A stretch of DNA of 64,000 nucleotides from Fertoeibacter niger (GCF_009380135.2 NZ_WHUT02000009.1:112373-176372); one strand, 5' to 3'. Positions 33,308 to 43,997 are shown, numbered from the stretch's first letter. A program made the numbers and translations. The notes: generated from the sequence alone by a model not told the origin.

Positions 33308-34297
33308 TCAGAAGATCGAGGCGAATTCATCGACGTTGCTGGCGTCATACACGAACGGGTCGGCCATGGCGCCTTCCAGATTGTCATCCAGCGTCACATC
33401 GCCCATGCGGCCCATGGCGATGGTGCCGCCCGCCTCGGCTGTCGCGCCGTTCGACAGGTTGTAGGCGATGGTCGCCGCAGCATAGCCCAGATCAATCGGA
33501 TTCCAGATGGCAAAGGATTTCGACGCGCCTGATTTCACATGCCCCGCCATTTCCGACGGCAGGCCAAGCCCGGTGACGTTGATCTGCCCGGCCTTGCCCG
33601 CATCGGTCACGGCCTGCGCCGCCGCCACGATACCCACCGAAGTCGGCGCGATGATGGCTTTCAGGTTCGGGTAGGTCTGCATCAGGCCCTGCGCCTCGCG
33701 GTAGGATTTGTCGGCCAGGTCGTCGCCATACACGGTGCCCACCACGGTGATGCCGGGATAGTTGCCCATCACCTTGTTCATCTCGGCGATCCAGGTGTTC
33801 TGGTTGGTCGAGGTCGAGGTGGCCGACAGCACAGCCACTTCGCCGCCTTCGGGCAGGTTGTCCGCCGCCAGCTTGATGATCATGTTGCCGATCAGCGGGC
33901 TGGATGACGGGTTCAGGTGCATCTGGCGGCCGTCCTTGGCCACGCCGGAATCCCAGGAAATCACCGTGATCCCGCGATCCATCGCCTTTTTCAGCGCCGG
34001 GGCCACGGCATCGGGATCATTCGCCGAAATCGCAATCGCATCAACGCCCTGCGCGATCAGGGCGTTGATCACCTCGATCTGGCCTTCGGCGGTGGTGTCG
34101 GTCGGGCCGGTGTAGATGATCTCCACATCGCCCAGTTCCTTGGCGGCTTCTTCGGCGCCTTTGGCGGCGGCCTCGAAAAAGCCGATGCCCAAAGCCTTCA
34201 CCACCAAGGCGATGCGTTTGGTTTCGGCCTGCGCCGCACCTGCCAGCAGAACCGAGGCGAGTGCCGCCGTTGTCAGTGCTTTCCTAAGAATGCTCAT
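33308..34297 (-). CDS. rhaS: Periplasmic rhamnose-binding protein RhaS
   Basis: 329 aa with a signal peptide (MSILRKALTTAALASVLLAGAAQA, cleavage near 24). Type I periplasmic fold: KRIALVVKALGIGFFEAAAKGAEEA, then GVDAIAISANDPDAVAPALKKAM and VISWDSGV, then WIAEMNKVMGNYPGI. Ligand specificity for L-rhamnose is inferred from synteny with rhizobial RhaS. First transport gene after rhaR, followed by a stem-loop. Confidence 0.92.
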   Translation of the reverse strand: MSILRKALTTAALASVLLAGAAQAETKRIALVVKALGIGFFEAAAKGAEEAAKELGDVEIIYTGPTDTTAEGQIEVINALIAQGVDAIAISANDPDAVAPALKKAMDRGITVISWDSGVAKDGRQMHLNPSSSPLIGNMIIKLAADNLPEGGEVAVLSATSTSTNQNTWIAEMNKVMGNYPGITVVGTVYGDDLADKSYREAQGLMQTYPNLKAIIAPTSVGIVAAAQAVTDAGKAGQINVTGLGLPSEMAGHVKSGASKSFAIWNPIDLGYAAATIAYNLSNGATAEAGGTIAMGRMGDVTLDDNLEGAMADPFVYDASNVDEFASIF

Positions 34298-34330
34298 GTT
34301 TTCCTCCCATTGAGCGTTTATCCGCGCCGC

Positions 34331-35137
34331 TTATCCCTGCTGCGCGGTCTCTTTCCGTTCCGTTCCCACTTGCGCCACGATCAGTTGCACACCCGCGGCA
34401 TCCAGCATCTGCGCCTCGCGGTCGGTGATCCCCTCATCCGTGATGACCGTGTGGATGCGCGACAAAGCGCACAGGATCAGGCTGGACCGCTGGCGGAATT
34501 TGGAGGCGTCCACCAGCACCACCAGCTCATCCGCCTGCCCGATCAGTTTCTGTTCGGCCTGGATCAGCAGCGGGTCAGCCTCCATCAGCCCCAGTGCCCC
34601 CAGACCCTGTGCGCCCATGAACATGCGGCGGGCATAGAAATTGCGCGTCACGTCATTGTCGAAGGGCGACAGGATGATGTTCTGCTCGCGGTAGATCGCG
34701 CCACCCGACAGCAGGATGGTGTTCTTGGAATGCTTCAGCAGATGTTCGGCGATGGGAAAGCTGTTGGTGAACACCTGCATCCGGCGGGCCGACAGCGGAT
34801 GCACCATCTGGAATGTTGTCGTGCCACCGTTGATGATGATCGGGTCGCCATCGGCGCACAGATCAACCGCCGCCCGGGCAATCGCCCGTTTCTGCGCGAT
34901 ATTGATGCCCTCGTTCACGCTGAACGGCCGCCCCGCCAGCCCGACAAACTGCGGCGGCGTGATGGACTCCGCCCCGCCCCGCACCCGGCGCAGGCGCTTT
35001 TGCACATGCAGGGTGGCGATATCGCGGCGGATCGTCGCCTCGGACGCGCCGGTCAGCGACACAAGGTCAACCACCGTTGCCACGGGGCGCTCCTGCACGG
35101 CGGAAAGGATGATGCGGTGGCGTTCGGTTTCGTGCAT
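34331..35137 (-). CDS. rhaR: DeoR-family regulator of rhamnose use
   Basis: 268 aa from ATG 35137 (AGAGGGGG upstream, better than ATG 35176). N-terminal DeoR HTH HRIILSAVQERPVATVVDLVSLTGASEATIRRDI with the RRVRGGAE hinge, then the DeoR sensor domain (INGGTTTFQMV, LLSGGAIY, FMGAQGLGALGLM, VLVDASKF) that binds phosphorylated sugars. It is expected to repress its own operon and divergent rhaD-rhaI until a rhamnose metabolite, probably rhamnulose-1-phosphate, binds. The phased TCAATCA array at 35173-35251 is the probable operator. Confidence 0.92.
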   Translation of the reverse strand: MHETERHRIILSAVQERPVATVVDLVSLTGASEATIRRDIATLHVQKRLRRVRGGAESITPPQFVGLAGRPFSVNEGINIAQKRAIARAAVDLCADGDPIIINGGTTTFQMVHPLSARRMQVFTNSFPIAEHLLKHSKNTILLSGGAIYREQNIILSPFDNDVTRNFYARRMFMGAQGLGALGLMEADPLLIQAEQKLIGQADELVVLVDASKFRQRSSLILCALSRIHTVITDEGITDREAQMLDAAGVQLIVAQVGTERKETAQQG

Positions 35138-35172
35138 GGCGTCCCCCTCTGCACCGGAAGCTGCCAAGCAAT

Positions 35173-35251
35173 TCAATCACTGTCAATCATTTTCAATCAC
35201 ATCATGGCTTTTGCAGGTGCAGCATGATTGATTATGATCGTTTATGATTGA
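35173..35251. promoter_or_regulatory. Phased heptamer operator array for RhaR
   Basis: Three perfect TCAATCA copies begin at 35173, 35183 and 35193, exactly 10 bp apart. On the other side of a 25-bp centre their reverse complement TGATTGA occurs at 35225 and 35245 with a decayed copy (TGATCGT) at 35235, again 10 bp apart. The array lies between divergent rhaR and rhaD, and DeoR-family proteins bind such repeats as oligomers. Confidence 0.75.
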
Positions 35252-35321
35252 CATTCTGCCGCAGGCTGGCACATTTGGCCGCAATGAAGGTGCGGCGCGC
35301 GTCTGCACCAAGGGAGGCATC

Positions 35322-37424
35322 ATGAACCAGAACACCGCCGCGTCCCGGCTTGCAAACCTTTGGGATGACGCGAAAGCCACCGCGATGTCAGAGCCGGAAA
35401 AGCTGCTGTACCGGTCCAACCTTCTGGGGTCCGACAAGCGAATCACCAACTATGGCGGCGGGAACACTTCGGCCAAGGTGATGCAGGCCGATCCGCTGAC
35501 CGGGGCCGAGGTGCAGGTTCTGTGGGTCAAGGGATCGGGCGGCGATGTGGGGTCCATCAGGATGGACGGTTTCGCCACGCTGTATATGGACAAGCTGCAC
35601 GCCCTGCGCGGCATCTATCGCGGGCTGGCCCATGAGGATGAAATGGTTGGCCTTTTGCCGCATTGCACCTTCAACCTGAACGCCCGTGCCGCGTCGATTG
35701 ATACCCCGCTGCACGCCTATGTGCCGCAAAAACATGTCGATCACATGCACCCCGATGCAATCATCGCCATCGCGGCATCGGTCAATTCGCGCGAGCTGAC
35801 GGCTCAGGTTTTCGGAGATGAGATCGGTTGGCTGCCGTGGAAAAAGCCGGGGTTTGAGCTGGGCCTGTGGCTGTCGCAGTTCTGCGCTGAAAACCCTTCG
35901 GCCAAGGGCGTTGTGCTGGAAAGTCACGGCCTGTTCACCTGGGATGACGACGCCAAGACCTGCTACCAGACCACCCTGCGCATCATCAACCGCGCGATTG
36001 CATGGTTCGAGGGCGAGACGGCAGGCAAACCCGCCTTCGGTGGTCCGCGCCATGCCAGCCTTGCCCCCGAAGCCCGCCGCGCCGTGGCGGCCCGGCTTAT
36101 GCCCGCGATCCGCGGCATGATTTCCGGCGCGCAGCACATGGTCGGCCATTTCGACGATTCCGTCCCGGTGCTGGAATTCGTGAATGCCGCGGGGATGGAG
36201 CCTTTGGCCGCCCTTGGCACCTCTTGCCCCGACCATTTCCTGCGCACGAAAATCCGCCCGCTGGTCGTGGCCTTCGACCCCGCAAGCGCGGATGTGGATG
36301 CAACCCTTGCCGCGCTTTCCGCCCAAATCGCCGATTACCGCGCCGATTACGCCGCCTACTACGATCGCTGCAAACACCCCGACAGCCCGCCCCTGCGCGA
36401 CCCCAACGCCGTGGTCTATCTGATCCCCGGCGTGGGCATGATAACCTTTGCCAAGGACAAGGCCACCGCCCGCATTTCCGGCGAGTTCTACACCAACGCG
36501 ATAAACGTGATGCGCGGGGCATCCACCGTATCCACCTATCAGGGCCTGCCAGAGCAGGAGGCTTTCGACATCGAATACTGGCTGCTGGAAGAGGCAAAGC
36601 TGGCCCGCATGCCCAAACCCAAAAGCCTGGCCGGGCGCATCGCCTTTGTCACCGGCGGCGCGGGTGGCATCGGGTCGGCCACGGCGGAACGTTACCTGCG
36701 CGAAGGCGCCTGCGTGATGCTGGCCGATATTGACGAGCCGGCGCTGGCCCGCACCGCCGATAACCTCGGCGCGCGCCATGGCCGCGACCTGATCCGCACC
36801 ATGCGGATGGATGTGACGGATGAGGCCGCCGTGATCGCCGCCTATGCCCAGACGGCGGTGGAGTTCGGCGGGGTGGATATTCTGGTGTCAAACGCCGGTA
36901 TCGCATCCTCGGCCCCCATCGAGGATACCTCGCTGGCATTGTGGAACCGCAACATGGATATCCTGTCCACCGGCTATTTCCTTGTCAGCCGCGAGGCGTT
37001 CAGGCTGATGAAGGCGCAGGGCATCGGCGGGGCGGTGGTCTTTGTCGCGTCAAAGAACGGCCTCGCCGCCAGCCCCAACGCAGCCGCCTATTGCACGGCC
37101 AAGGCCGCCGAAATTCACCTCGCCCGCTGTCTGGCGCTGGAAGGTGCGCCGGATGGCATCCGGGTGAATGTGGTCAACCCCGATGCCGTGCTGCGCGGAT
37201 CGAAAATCTGGTCGGGTGACTGGCTGAACGAACGCGCCGCCGCCTATGGCAAGGACACGGCCGATCTGGAGGAGCATTACCGCCAACGGTCGCTGCTGAA
37301 ACGGTCCGTCCTGCCCGAGGATATTGCCGAAGCCGCCTATTTCCTCGCCTCCGATCTTTCCGCGAAATCGACGGGCAACATCCTGAATGTCGATGCGGGC
37401 AATGTCCAAGCGTTCACGAGGTAA
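35322..37424 (+). CDS. rhaD: Bifunctional rhamnulose-1-phosphate aldolase / lactaldehyde-type SDR
   Basis: 700 aa from ATG 35322 (GGGAGG upstream). Residues about 1-420 are a class-II aldolase/adducin domain with YGGGNTSAKV and the metal-site stretch AYVPQKHVDHMHPDAI; residues about 435-700 are a short-chain dehydrogenase with TGGAGGIGSA, NAG and YCTAK. In rhizobia this RhaD fusion cleaves L-rhamnulose-1-phosphate to DHAP and L-lactaldehyde and acts on the lactaldehyde. Divergent from rhaR, followed by rhaI with 3 nt between. Confidence 0.93.
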   Translation: MNQNTAASRLANLWDDAKATAMSEPEKLLYRSNLLGSDKRITNYGGGNTSAKVMQADPLTGAEVQVLWVKGSGGDVGSIRMDGFATLYMDKLHALRGIYRGLAHEDEMVGLLPHCTFNLNARAASIDTPLHAYVPQKHVDHMHPDAIIAIAASVNSRELTAQVFGDEIGWLPWKKPGFELGLWLSQFCAENPSAKGVVLESHGLFTWDDDAKTCYQTTLRIINRAIAWFEGETAGKPAFGGPRHASLAPEARRAVAARLMPAIRGMISGAQHMVGHFDDSVPVLEFVNAAGMEPLAALGTSCPDHFLRTKIRPLVVAFDPASADVDATLAALSAQIADYRADYAAYYDRCKHPDSPPLRDPNAVVYLIPGVGMITFAKDKATARISGEFYTNAINVMRGASTVSTYQGLPEQEAFDIEYWLLEEAKLARMPKPKSLAGRIAFVTGGAGGIGSATAERYLREGACVMLADIDEPALARTADNLGARHGRDLIRTMRMDVTDEAAVIAAYAQTAVEFGGVDILVSNAGIASSAPIEDTSLALWNRNMDILSTGYFLVSREAFRLMKAQGIGGAVVFVASKNGLAASPNAAAYCTAKAAEIHLARCLALEGAPDGIRVNVVNPDAVLRGSKIWSGDWLNERAAAYGKDTADLEEHYRQRSLLKRSVLPEDIAEAAYFLASDLSAKSTGNILNVDAGNVQAFTR

Positions 37425-37427
37425 GCC

Positions 37428-38702
37428 ATGATCGACAACGCACTGATCGAGGCGGAAAATACCGCCGCCCTGCCCGCCCTGCGCGCCGATTATGACAGCC
37501 TCGGCGAACGCCTTGACCGCCGTGGGATCGACATCGCCGCCATCAAGGCGCAGGTCGCAGCCTTCGGTGTCGCCGTTCCCAGCTGGGGCGTCGGCACCGG
37601 CGGCACGCGGTTTGCCCGCTTTCCCGGCACGGGCGAGCCGCGCCACATCTTTGACAAGCTTGACGATTGCGGCGTGATCCAGCAACTGACCCGCGCCACC
37701 CCCACCGTGTCGCTGCATATCCCGTGGGACAAGGCCGCCCCCGCCGACCTGCTGGGCAAGGCGGGCGATCTGGGCCTGCGGTTTGACGCGATGAATTCCA
37801 ACACGTTTCAGGATCAGCCGGGGCAGGCGCACAGCTATAAATTCGGCTCGCTGTCGCATACCGATGCGGCCACGCGGCAGCAGGCGGTGGAACACAACCT
37901 TGAATGCATCGCCATCGGCGAGGCGCTGGGGTCAAAGGCGCTGACGATCTGGATCGGCGACGGGTCCAACTTCCCCGGCCAGACGCATTTCACCCGCCAG
38001 CTTGACCGCTACCTTGATGCCGTGAAACAGGTCTACGCGGGCCTGCCCGCCGACTGGCGGCTGTTCACCGAACACAAGATGTATGAGCCCGCCTTCTATT
38101 CCACCGTGGTGCAGGATTGGGGCAGCAACTATCTGATCGCGCAGGAACTGGGGCCGCAGGCCCTGTGTCTGGTGGACCTTGGCCACCACGCGCCGAATGT
38201 GAACATCGAGATGATCGTGGCCCGCCTGATCCGTTTCGGCAAGCTGGGTGGCTTCCACTTCAACGATTCGAAATACGGCGATGACGATCTGGATACCGGC
38301 AGCATCGACCCCTACCGGCTGTTTCTGGTGTTCAACGAACTGGTCGATGCCGAAGGCACGCCGGGCTTTACCCCTGCCCATATGCTCGACCAGTCGCACA
38401 ACGTGACCGATCCCATCGAATCGCTGATGGTCTCGGCGATGGAGGTGCAGCGCGCCTATGCCAATGCCCTGCTGGTGGACCGTGCCACCCTGTCAGCGGC
38501 ACAGGATGCCAACGATGCCCTGAGCGCCACCACCACGCTGAAAACCGCCTTCCGCACCGATGTGGAGCCGATCCTCGCCATGGCGCGGATCGAGGGCGGG
38601 GGTGCCGCCGATCCCGTCGCCACATACCGCCGCTCCGGCTACCGCGCGCGGGTGGCGGGCATCCGCCCTGCGGTAAGCGGTGCGGGCGGGGGGATCGTGT
38701 AG
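37428..38702 (+). CDS. rhaI: L-rhamnose catabolism isomerase
   Basis: 424 aa TIM-barrel isomerase of the Rhizobium/Pseudomonas RhaI type, converting L-rhamnose to L-rhamnulose with a divalent metal. Family markers: NSNTFQDQPGQAHSYKFGSL, WIGDGSNFPGQ, TEHKMYEPAFY, CLVDLGHHAPNVNIE and GGFHFNDSKYGDDDLD, holding the metal-binding Glu, Asp and His residues. Ribosome site GAGG overlaps the rhaD stop region, so the two are coupled. Confidence 0.93.
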   Translation: MIDNALIEAENTAALPALRADYDSLGERLDRRGIDIAAIKAQVAAFGVAVPSWGVGTGGTRFARFPGTGEPRHIFDKLDDCGVIQQLTRATPTVSLHIPWDKAAPADLLGKAGDLGLRFDAMNSNTFQDQPGQAHSYKFGSLSHTDAATRQQAVEHNLECIAIGEALGSKALTIWIGDGSNFPGQTHFTRQLDRYLDAVKQVYAGLPADWRLFTEHKMYEPAFYSTVVQDWGSNYLIAQELGPQALCLVDLGHHAPNVNIEMIVARLIRFGKLGGFHFNDSKYGDDDLDTGSIDPYRLFLVFNELVDAEGTPGFTPAHMLDQSHNVTDPIESLMVSAMEVQRAYANALLVDRATLSAAQDANDALSATTTLKTAFRTDVEPILAMARIEGGGAADPVATYRRSGYRARVAGIRPAVSGAGGGIV

Positions 38703-38855
38703 CGCCGCTCTTTCTTCATTCTCTGTCTGAAAATATCCCACGGGGGTGATGAGCGATCAGAAACCCTCCGGCGGAGGGTTTCCGCGAAGAACGCCCGGCC
38801 CGTGGCCGGGCCGGACAGGGGGGTGTGAAACCCCCGCCTCCGCCATGAAACACAA
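38703..38855. other. Three consecutive stem-loops between convergent rhaI and ureohydrolase
   Basis: AAACCCTCC/GGAGGGTTT (38761-38781), GCCCGGCC/GGCCGGGC (38793-38811) and GGGGG/CCCCC (38819-38835) follow each other. The block probably ends transcription from both sides. No ORF. Confidence 0.6.
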
Positions 38856-39806
38856 TTACCGCCCCTGCGGCACACCCGGCAAGACGCACAGCATCTCATA
38901 CAGCAGGTTCGCCCCGATCAGCGCGGTATTGCCCGAGGGGTCATAGGGGGGCGACACCTCCACCAGATCGCCGCCGACGATGTTCAGCCCGGCGCACCCG
39001 CGCAGCAGTTCCAGCGCCTGCCAGATGGTCAGGCCTCCCGGCTCTACCGTGCCGGTGCCGGGGGCAAAGGCTGGATCAAGGCTGTCGATGTCATAGGAGA
39101 TATAGACCGGGGCATCGCCGATCTTTTCCCTGATCCCGGCGATCAGCGGTTTCAGCGTCATGTGCCAGCAATCCTCGGCCTGCACCACCGTCCAGCCGTG
39201 CTGCCGGCCCCAGTCGAAATCATCGGGGCTGTAACCCGTGCCGCGCAGCCCGATCTGGAACACCTTGTCGTTGATCAGGCAGTCATCCTCCCACGCGCGG
39301 CGGAAGGGGCAGCCATGCGCCACCTTTTCGCCGAACATCGTGTCGTTGATGTCGGCATGCGCGTCGATGTGGATCAGCGCGACCGGGCCATGTTTCGCCC
39401 TGATCGCCCGCAGGATCGGCCATGTCAGTGTATGGTCGCCGCCCATGGTCAGCGGTATGGCGCCGTGGGCCAGCACCCCGGCGTAAAATGCGGTGATGAT
39501 GTCCACCGACTTTTTCAGGTCAAACGTGTTGATCGGCACATCGCCGATGTCGGCCACCTGCAAATGTTCAAAGGGTGCCGCCCCCGTCGCCATGTTGTAG
39601 GGCCGCAGCATGCGCGATTCGTCGCGGATCTGGCGTGGCCCAAGCCGCGTGCCGGGGCGGTTCGAGGTGCCGATGTCCATCGGAATGCCGATGAAGGCCA
39701 CGTCCAGCCCCTCGGCGGTGGGTTGCGACGGAAGGCGCATCATCGTGGCGGGGCCGCCAAAGCGCGGCATGTCATTGCCGCCAAGCGGCTGGTTGAAACG
39801 GGTCAT
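38856..39806 (-). CDS. Ureohydrolase, agmatinase/guanidinobutyrase type
   Basis: 316 aa Mn2+ ureohydrolase. All metal ligands are present: His125 in GGDHTL, Asp148/His150/Asp152 in DAHADIND, Asp239/Asp241 in YDIDSLDP. The N-terminus NQPLGGNDMPRFGG and C-terminus LLYEMLCVLPGV resemble pseudomonad guanidinobutyrase (GbuA) more than E. coli agmatinase, so 4-guanidinobutyrate is a good candidate substrate, with agmatine as alternative. Last gene of the polyamine operon, 12 nt after the aldehyde dehydrogenase gene. Confidence 0.85.
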   Translation of the reverse strand: MTRFNQPLGGNDMPRFGGPATMMRLPSQPTAEGLDVAFIGIPMDIGTSNRPGTRLGPRQIRDESRMLRPYNMATGAAPFEHLQVADIGDVPINTFDLKKSVDIITAFYAGVLAHGAIPLTMGGDHTLTWPILRAIRAKHGPVALIHIDAHADINDTMFGEKVAHGCPFRRAWEDDCLINDKVFQIGLRGTGYSPDDFDWGRQHGWTVVQAEDCWHMTLKPLIAGIREKIGDAPVYISYDIDSLDPAFAPGTGTVEPGGLTIWQALELLRGCAGLNIVGGDLVEVSPPYDPSGNTALIGANLLYEMLCVLPGVPQGR

Positions 39807-39818
39807 GGGGGGCCTTTC

Positions 39819-41264
39819 TCAGCCGTGTTTCACCATGACATGCCGCACAAAGGTGTAATCCTCCAGCGCATAGGATGACATGTCCTTGCCATAGCCCGAT
39901 TGCTTGATGCCGCCATGGGGCATTTCGTTCACCAGCATGAAATGCGTGTTGATCCAGGTGCAGCCATAGCGCAGACGCGCCGCCGTGGCCATCGCCCGGC
40001 CCACGTCGCGCGTCCAGACCGACGACGCCAGCCCATAGTCGCTGTCATTCGCCCAGTCCACCGCCTGATCCAGATCGCTGAATGGCGTGATCGACACCAC
40101 GGGGCCGAACACCTCGCGCCGCACGATCTCATCCTCCTGCCGGGCACCGGCCACCACTGTGGGGCGGTAGTAGAACCCCGCATCCATCGCCGCACCGCCG
40201 ATCGTGATCTCGATATGCGGCACTTCGCGGGCGCGGTTGACGAAGCTGGCCACCCTGTCGCGCTGGCGCAGGCTGATAAGCGGGCCGATTTCGTTGCTGG
40301 CGTCATCCTCGGCCCCCAGCGTGATGCCAGCGACAGCCGATGACAGATCGGCCACCAGCCGGTCATAGATCTTTGCCCCCGCATAGATGCGGCAGGCTGC
40401 CGTGCAATCCTGCCCCGCGTTGTAGAAACCGAAGGCGCGCAACCCATCCACCACTTCGGCCACATCGGCATCGTCGCAGACAATTACCGGGGCCTTGCCG
40501 CCCAGTTCCAGATGCGTGCGCTTCACCGATTTCGCGGCGGCATCCAGCATCTTTTTCCCGGTCGCCACGTCGCCGGTCAGGCTGATCATATCCACCCCCG
40601 GATGGTTGATCAGGTAATTGCCCACCGTGTGCCCGCGCCCGCTGATCACCGACACCACGCCTTCGGGCAGTTCCTCGGCCAGTATCCGCGCCATTTTCAG
40701 CGCGGTCAGCGGTGTTTGTTCCGACGGCTTGAACACCACAGTATTGCCGCCGCCAATCGCCGGGGCCAGTTTCCACGCCATCATCATCAGCGGGTAGTTC
40801 CACGGCGCGATGGATGCCACCACCCCGATCGGGTCGCGCCGGATCATGGATGTATGCCCCGCCAGATATTCGCCCGCCACGGCACCTGTCTGGCAGCGCA
40901 CGGCACCGGCGAAGAACCGGTAGCAATCGACAATCGCCGGAATCTCGTCGTTCCGCGCTGCGTTGATCGGCTTGCCGCAGTTCAGCGCCTCCAGTGCGGC
41001 AAAGGCATCCGCCTCGGCCTCCACCCGGTCGGCGATGCGCAGCAGGGCGGCGGAACGCTCGACCGGGGTGGTGCGCGACCAGCCGGCAAAGGCCTTGCGC
41101 GCCGCAGCCACCGCCCGGTCGATCTGGGCATGTGACGCTTCGGCCACGTCAAGGATCAGCGCGCCGGTGCGCGGGTTCAGGATCGGCTCGCGCGCGTCCT
41201 GCCCGGATTCGAAATCAGCCCCGATCAGCAGCGCGGTGGAGATGGTGGTGTGCAAGGTGTCCAT
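39819..41264 (-). CDS. Gamma-aminobutyraldehyde-type dehydrogenase
   Basis: 481 aa aldehyde dehydrogenase with catalytic Cys287 (GQDCTAACR), Glu253 (LELGGKAP) and NAD site [11 protein letters not shown]. The C-terminal [20 protein letters not shown] is typical of PatD/YdcW-like aminobutyraldehyde dehydrogenases. It would oxidise 4-aminobutanal (from putrescine) or 4-guanidinobutanal. GGGAGGG precedes ATG 41264. Sits between the permease and ureohydrolase genes. Confidence 0.87.
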   Translation of the reverse strand: MDTLHTTISTALLIGADFESGQDAREPILNPRTGALILDVAEASHAQIDRAVAAARKAFAGWSRTTPVERSAALLRIADRVEAEADAFAALEALNCGKPINAARNDEIPAIVDCYRFFAGAVRCQTGAVAGEYLAGHTSMIRRDPIGVVASIAPWNYPLMMMAWKLAPAIGGGNTVVFKPSEQTPLTALKMARILAEELPEGVVSVISGRGHTVGNYLINHPGVDMISLTGDVATGKKMLDAAAKSVKRTHLELGGKAPVIVCDDADVAEVVDGLRAFGFYNAGQDCTAACRIYAGAKIYDRLVADLSSAVAGITLGAEDDASNEIGPLISLRQRDRVASFVNRAREVPHIEITIGGAAMDAGFYYRPTVVAGARQEDEIVRREVFGPVVSITPFSDLDQAVDWANDSDYGLASSVWTRDVGRAMATAARLRYGCTWINTHFMLVNEMPHGGIKQSGYGKDMSSYALEDYTFVRHVMVKHG

Positions 41265-41279
41265 GTGACCCTCCCTTGG

Positions 41280-42086
41280 TCATTTTCCGGCGCCGGCGGT
41301 GTCAGACCCGCCGCGCGTCAGGTAATAGGCGATGAGAATGGGGATGAAGGTGGTCACAAAGACCACGATGGCGACCACATTGGTCACAGGGCGCTGCCGG
41401 GGCCGCACCAGCTCGTTCAGCATCCAGATCGGCAGGGTGGATTGCTGGCCTGCGGTGAATGTGGTCACGATCACCTCGTCGAACGACAGGGCAAAGGCCA
41501 GCATCCCCCCCGCCAGCAGCGCCGAGCCGAGGTTGGGCAGGATGACATGGCGGAAGGTCTGGAAGCCGTTCGCGCCAAGATCTGCCGACGCCTCGAGTAT
41601 CCCGCCCGACAGGCGGCGAAACCGCGCGACGGCGTTGTTGAACACGATCACGATGCAGAAGGTGGCATGGCCAAGGATGATGGTGAAGGTGGAAAACGGG
41701 ATGTCCATGACCGAGAAGGCCGACCGCAGCGACATGCCGGTGATGATGCCCGGCAGGGCAATCGGCAGGATGATCAGCAGCGACAGCTGATCGCGGCCAA
41801 AGAACCTTGCCCGCGCCATGGCGGCGGCGCAAAGTGTGCCGAGGATCAGGGCAAGTGCGGTAGAGACCGCGGCGACCTTCAGCGACAGATACAGCGGCGG
41901 CCAGATGTCGGGCCGGTTCCACGCCACCTCGAACCACTTCAGCGTCAGCCCGGGGGGCGGAAACTGATAGGTGCGTTCCTCGGTGGTGAAGGCGTAAAGG
42001 AAGATCAAGAGGATCGGCAGGTGCAGGAACAGCAATCCGGCAATGGCGGCCAGTGTCAGGCCAATGGGGGCACGGTCAGAGCGCAT
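41280..42086 (-). CDS. Polyamine-type ABC permease (PotI/YdcV-like)
   Basis: 268 aa, six helices, the EAA loop [24 protein letters not shown] near residue 165 that contacts the ATPase. Class of spermidine/putrescine permeases. Overlaps the preceding permease gene by 11 nt. Confidence 0.88.
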   Translation of the reverse strand: MRSDRAPIGLTLAAIAGLLFLHLPILLIFLYAFTTEERTYQFPPPGLTLKWFEVAWNRPDIWPPLYLSLKVAAVSTALALILGTLCAAAMARARFFGRDQLSLLIILPIALPGIITGMSLRSAFSVMDIPFSTFTIILGHATFCIVIVFNNAVARFRRLSGGILEASADLGANGFQTFRHVILPNLGSALLAGGMLAFALSFDEVIVTTFTAGQQSTLPIWMLNELVRPRQRPVTNVVAIVVFVTTFIPILIAYYLTRGGSDTAGAGK

Positions 42087-43008
42087 CGAACGCCCCCGCC
42101 CGTTTGGCCAGCGTCAGATACACCAGCATGATGACGATGGGGACCACGGCAAAAGCGGCTGCCAGCGGCAGGTTTCCGGCGGTGCCCTGCAACTGATAGA
42201 CGGCCTGCCCCACGAACCGGGCCGAAGTGCCAATGATTTGCGGGATGATGTAATCGCCCATGGTCAGCGAGAAGGTAAAGATCGACCCCGCGATCACGCC
42301 CGGCATCGCCAGTGGCAGGATCACGCTGCGAAACGTCTGCGCGGGGGTGGCGCCAAGGTCGGCCGAGGCCTCCAGCATCGACAAAGGCACACGCTCCAGT
42401 GACGCCTGCATAGGAAGGATCATGTAGGGCAGCCAGACATAAAGGAACACAAGCCACGTGCCGATGAAACTGGTGGACAGCGAATTGCCCCCGATGCCGG
42501 GCAGCGAAAGCACGGCATCCAGCACGAAGCCCGCGCCAATGCCTTCGGCGGCCCAGGTCAGGATGCCCTCTTTGGCCAAGATCAGCTTCCACGCATAGAC
42601 CTTCACCAGATAGGACGACCACAGCGGCAGCAGGATGCCCAGATAGAACACCGCCTTCCACCGCCCCCGCGCGTAGCGGGCGGCGAAATAGGCAATGGGA
42701 AAGGCGATGATGGCCGCGCCAAGGGTGACGGCGGCAGACATCAACAGGGTGCGGATGATGATGTCGAAATTCGACGGGCGCAGCAGTTCGGCATAGGTCT
42801 TGGTGGTAAATTCCTCGACCACCACACCGGAAAACTCGTCGATGGAATAAAAGCTCTGCATCAGCAGGGCGGCCAGCGACCCCAGATAGACCACCCCCAG
42901 CCACAGCAGCGGCGGGGCGATCAGCAGGGCCAGCAACACACCGGGCCTGCGCCAGAACAGCCCGCTCAGCCGGTCCCCTGCCCCGCGTATGGGAAGCGTC
43001 GCGGTCAT
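42076..43008 (-). CDS. Polyamine-type ABC permease (PotH/YdcU-like)
   Basis: 310 aa, six helices with a periplasmic loop after helix 1 ([16 protein letters not shown]) and EAA loop [23 protein letters not shown] near residue 215. Partner of the permease at 41280. ATGA overlap with the ATPase gene (43005-43008). Confidence 0.88.
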   Translation of the reverse strand: MTATLPIRGAGDRLSGLFWRRPGVLLALLIAPPLLWLGVVYLGSLAALLMQSFYSIDEFSGVVVEEFTTKTYAELLRPSNFDIIIRTLLMSAAVTLGAAIIAFPIAYFAARYARGRWKAVFYLGILLPLWSSYLVKVYAWKLILAKEGILTWAAEGIGAGFVLDAVLSLPGIGGNSLSTSFIGTWLVFLYVWLPYMILPMQASLERVPLSMLEASADLGATPAQTFRSVILPLAMPGVIAGSIFTFSLTMGDYIIPQIIGTSARFVGQAVYQLQGTAGNLPLAAAFAVVPIVIMLVYLTLAKRAGAFDAL

Positions 43009-43997
43009 GCTTCGTCCATCACATGCAGGGCGCCCGGGGCAAAGCCGATGCCGGTGTAATCGCCGGTCGCGGGCACGGGATGGCCTGCGGGCAGGAACAC
43101 GCCGATGTCGGCCCCCTTGGCCGCCACGGTCACGCGGGTGCCCGAGCCAAGATAGCGCAGCGATGTCACCGGGCCTGCAAGCGGGGCCTCCTGCGGCGCT
43201 GTCAGCCGCAACGCCTCGGGGCGCAAGGATGACCAGCGGGCGGGGCCGCCAAGGGTTTGCGTCAGCGCAGGCGGCAGCACATTGGATGATCCGACAAAAT
43301 CGGCCACAAAGCGCGTGCGCGGCTGGCCATAGATTTCCGCGGGCGTGCCTATCTGGGCGATCCTGCCGTTGTTGAACACGGCCAGACTGTCGGCCATGCT
43401 CAGCGCCTCGCCCTGATCATGGGTGACGAAAACGAAAGTGATGCCAAGCCGCTGTTGCAGGGCCTTCAACTCGTCCTGCATCGCCTCGCGCAGCTTCAGG
43501 TCCAGCGCGCCAAGCGGTTCATCCAGCAGCAGCACTTTCGGCTCATTCACCAGGGCGCGCGCCAGTGCCACCCGCTGCCGCTGCCCGCCGGAAAGCTGGC
43601 CCGGTTTGCGGTCGCCGTAAGCGTCAAGCTTCACCAGCGCCAGCATTTCCTCGGCCTTGGCGTAACGGGCGCTGCGGCCCACACCCTTGACCATCAGCCC
43701 GTAAGCCACGTTGTCGCGCACGTTCATATGCGGGAACAGCGCGTAATCCTGAAACACCGTGTTCACATTGCGCCGGTTCGGCGGGGTGCGGCTCACATCC
43801 TCACCAAAAATGCGGATCGACCCTGCGTTCGGCTGCTCGAACCCCGAGATCAGGCGCAGGCAGGTGGTCTTGCCCGACCCGGACGGCCCGAGCATGGCAA
43901 AGAACGACCCCTCGGCAATGGTCAGGTCAACGGCATCGACGGCCCTTACCGTGCCGAAGTGGCGGGTGACATTGGTGAAGGTGACGGCAGGGGTCAT
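43005..43997 (-). CDS. Polyamine-type ABC ATPase (PotA/PotG/YdcT-like)
   Basis: 330 aa from ATG 43997 (a TTG 12 nt upstream is possible). Walker [10 protein letters not shown], signature [16 protein letters not shown], Walker [13 protein letters not shown]-loop FVTHD, then a C-terminal TOBE domain (about 240-330). Energises the two permeases encoded downstream. Separated from the binding-protein gene by a 146-nt gap with a strong stem-loop. Confidence 0.9.
   Translation of the reverse strand: MTPAVTFTNVTRHFGTVRAVDAVDLTIAEGSFFAMLGPSGSGKTTCLRLISGFEQPNAGSIRIFGEDVSRTPPNRRNVNTVFQDYALFPHMNVRDNVAYGLMVKGVGRSARYAKAEEMLALVKLDAYGDRKPGQLSGGQRQRVALARALVNEPKVLLLDEPLGALDLKLREAMQDELKALQQRLGITFVFVTHDQGEALSMADSLAVFNNGRIAQIGTPAEIYGQPRTRFVADFVGSSNVLPPALTQTLGGPARWSSLRPEALRLTAPQEAPLAGPVTSLRYLGSGTRVTVAAKGADIGVFLPAGHPVPATGDYTGIGFAPGALHVMDEA

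Noticed and set aside
28074..38702. L-fucose instead of L-rhamnose locus
   Set aside because: The mutarotase is of rhamnose type, and gene order rhaRSTPQUK/rhaDI equals the rhizobial rhamnose locus.
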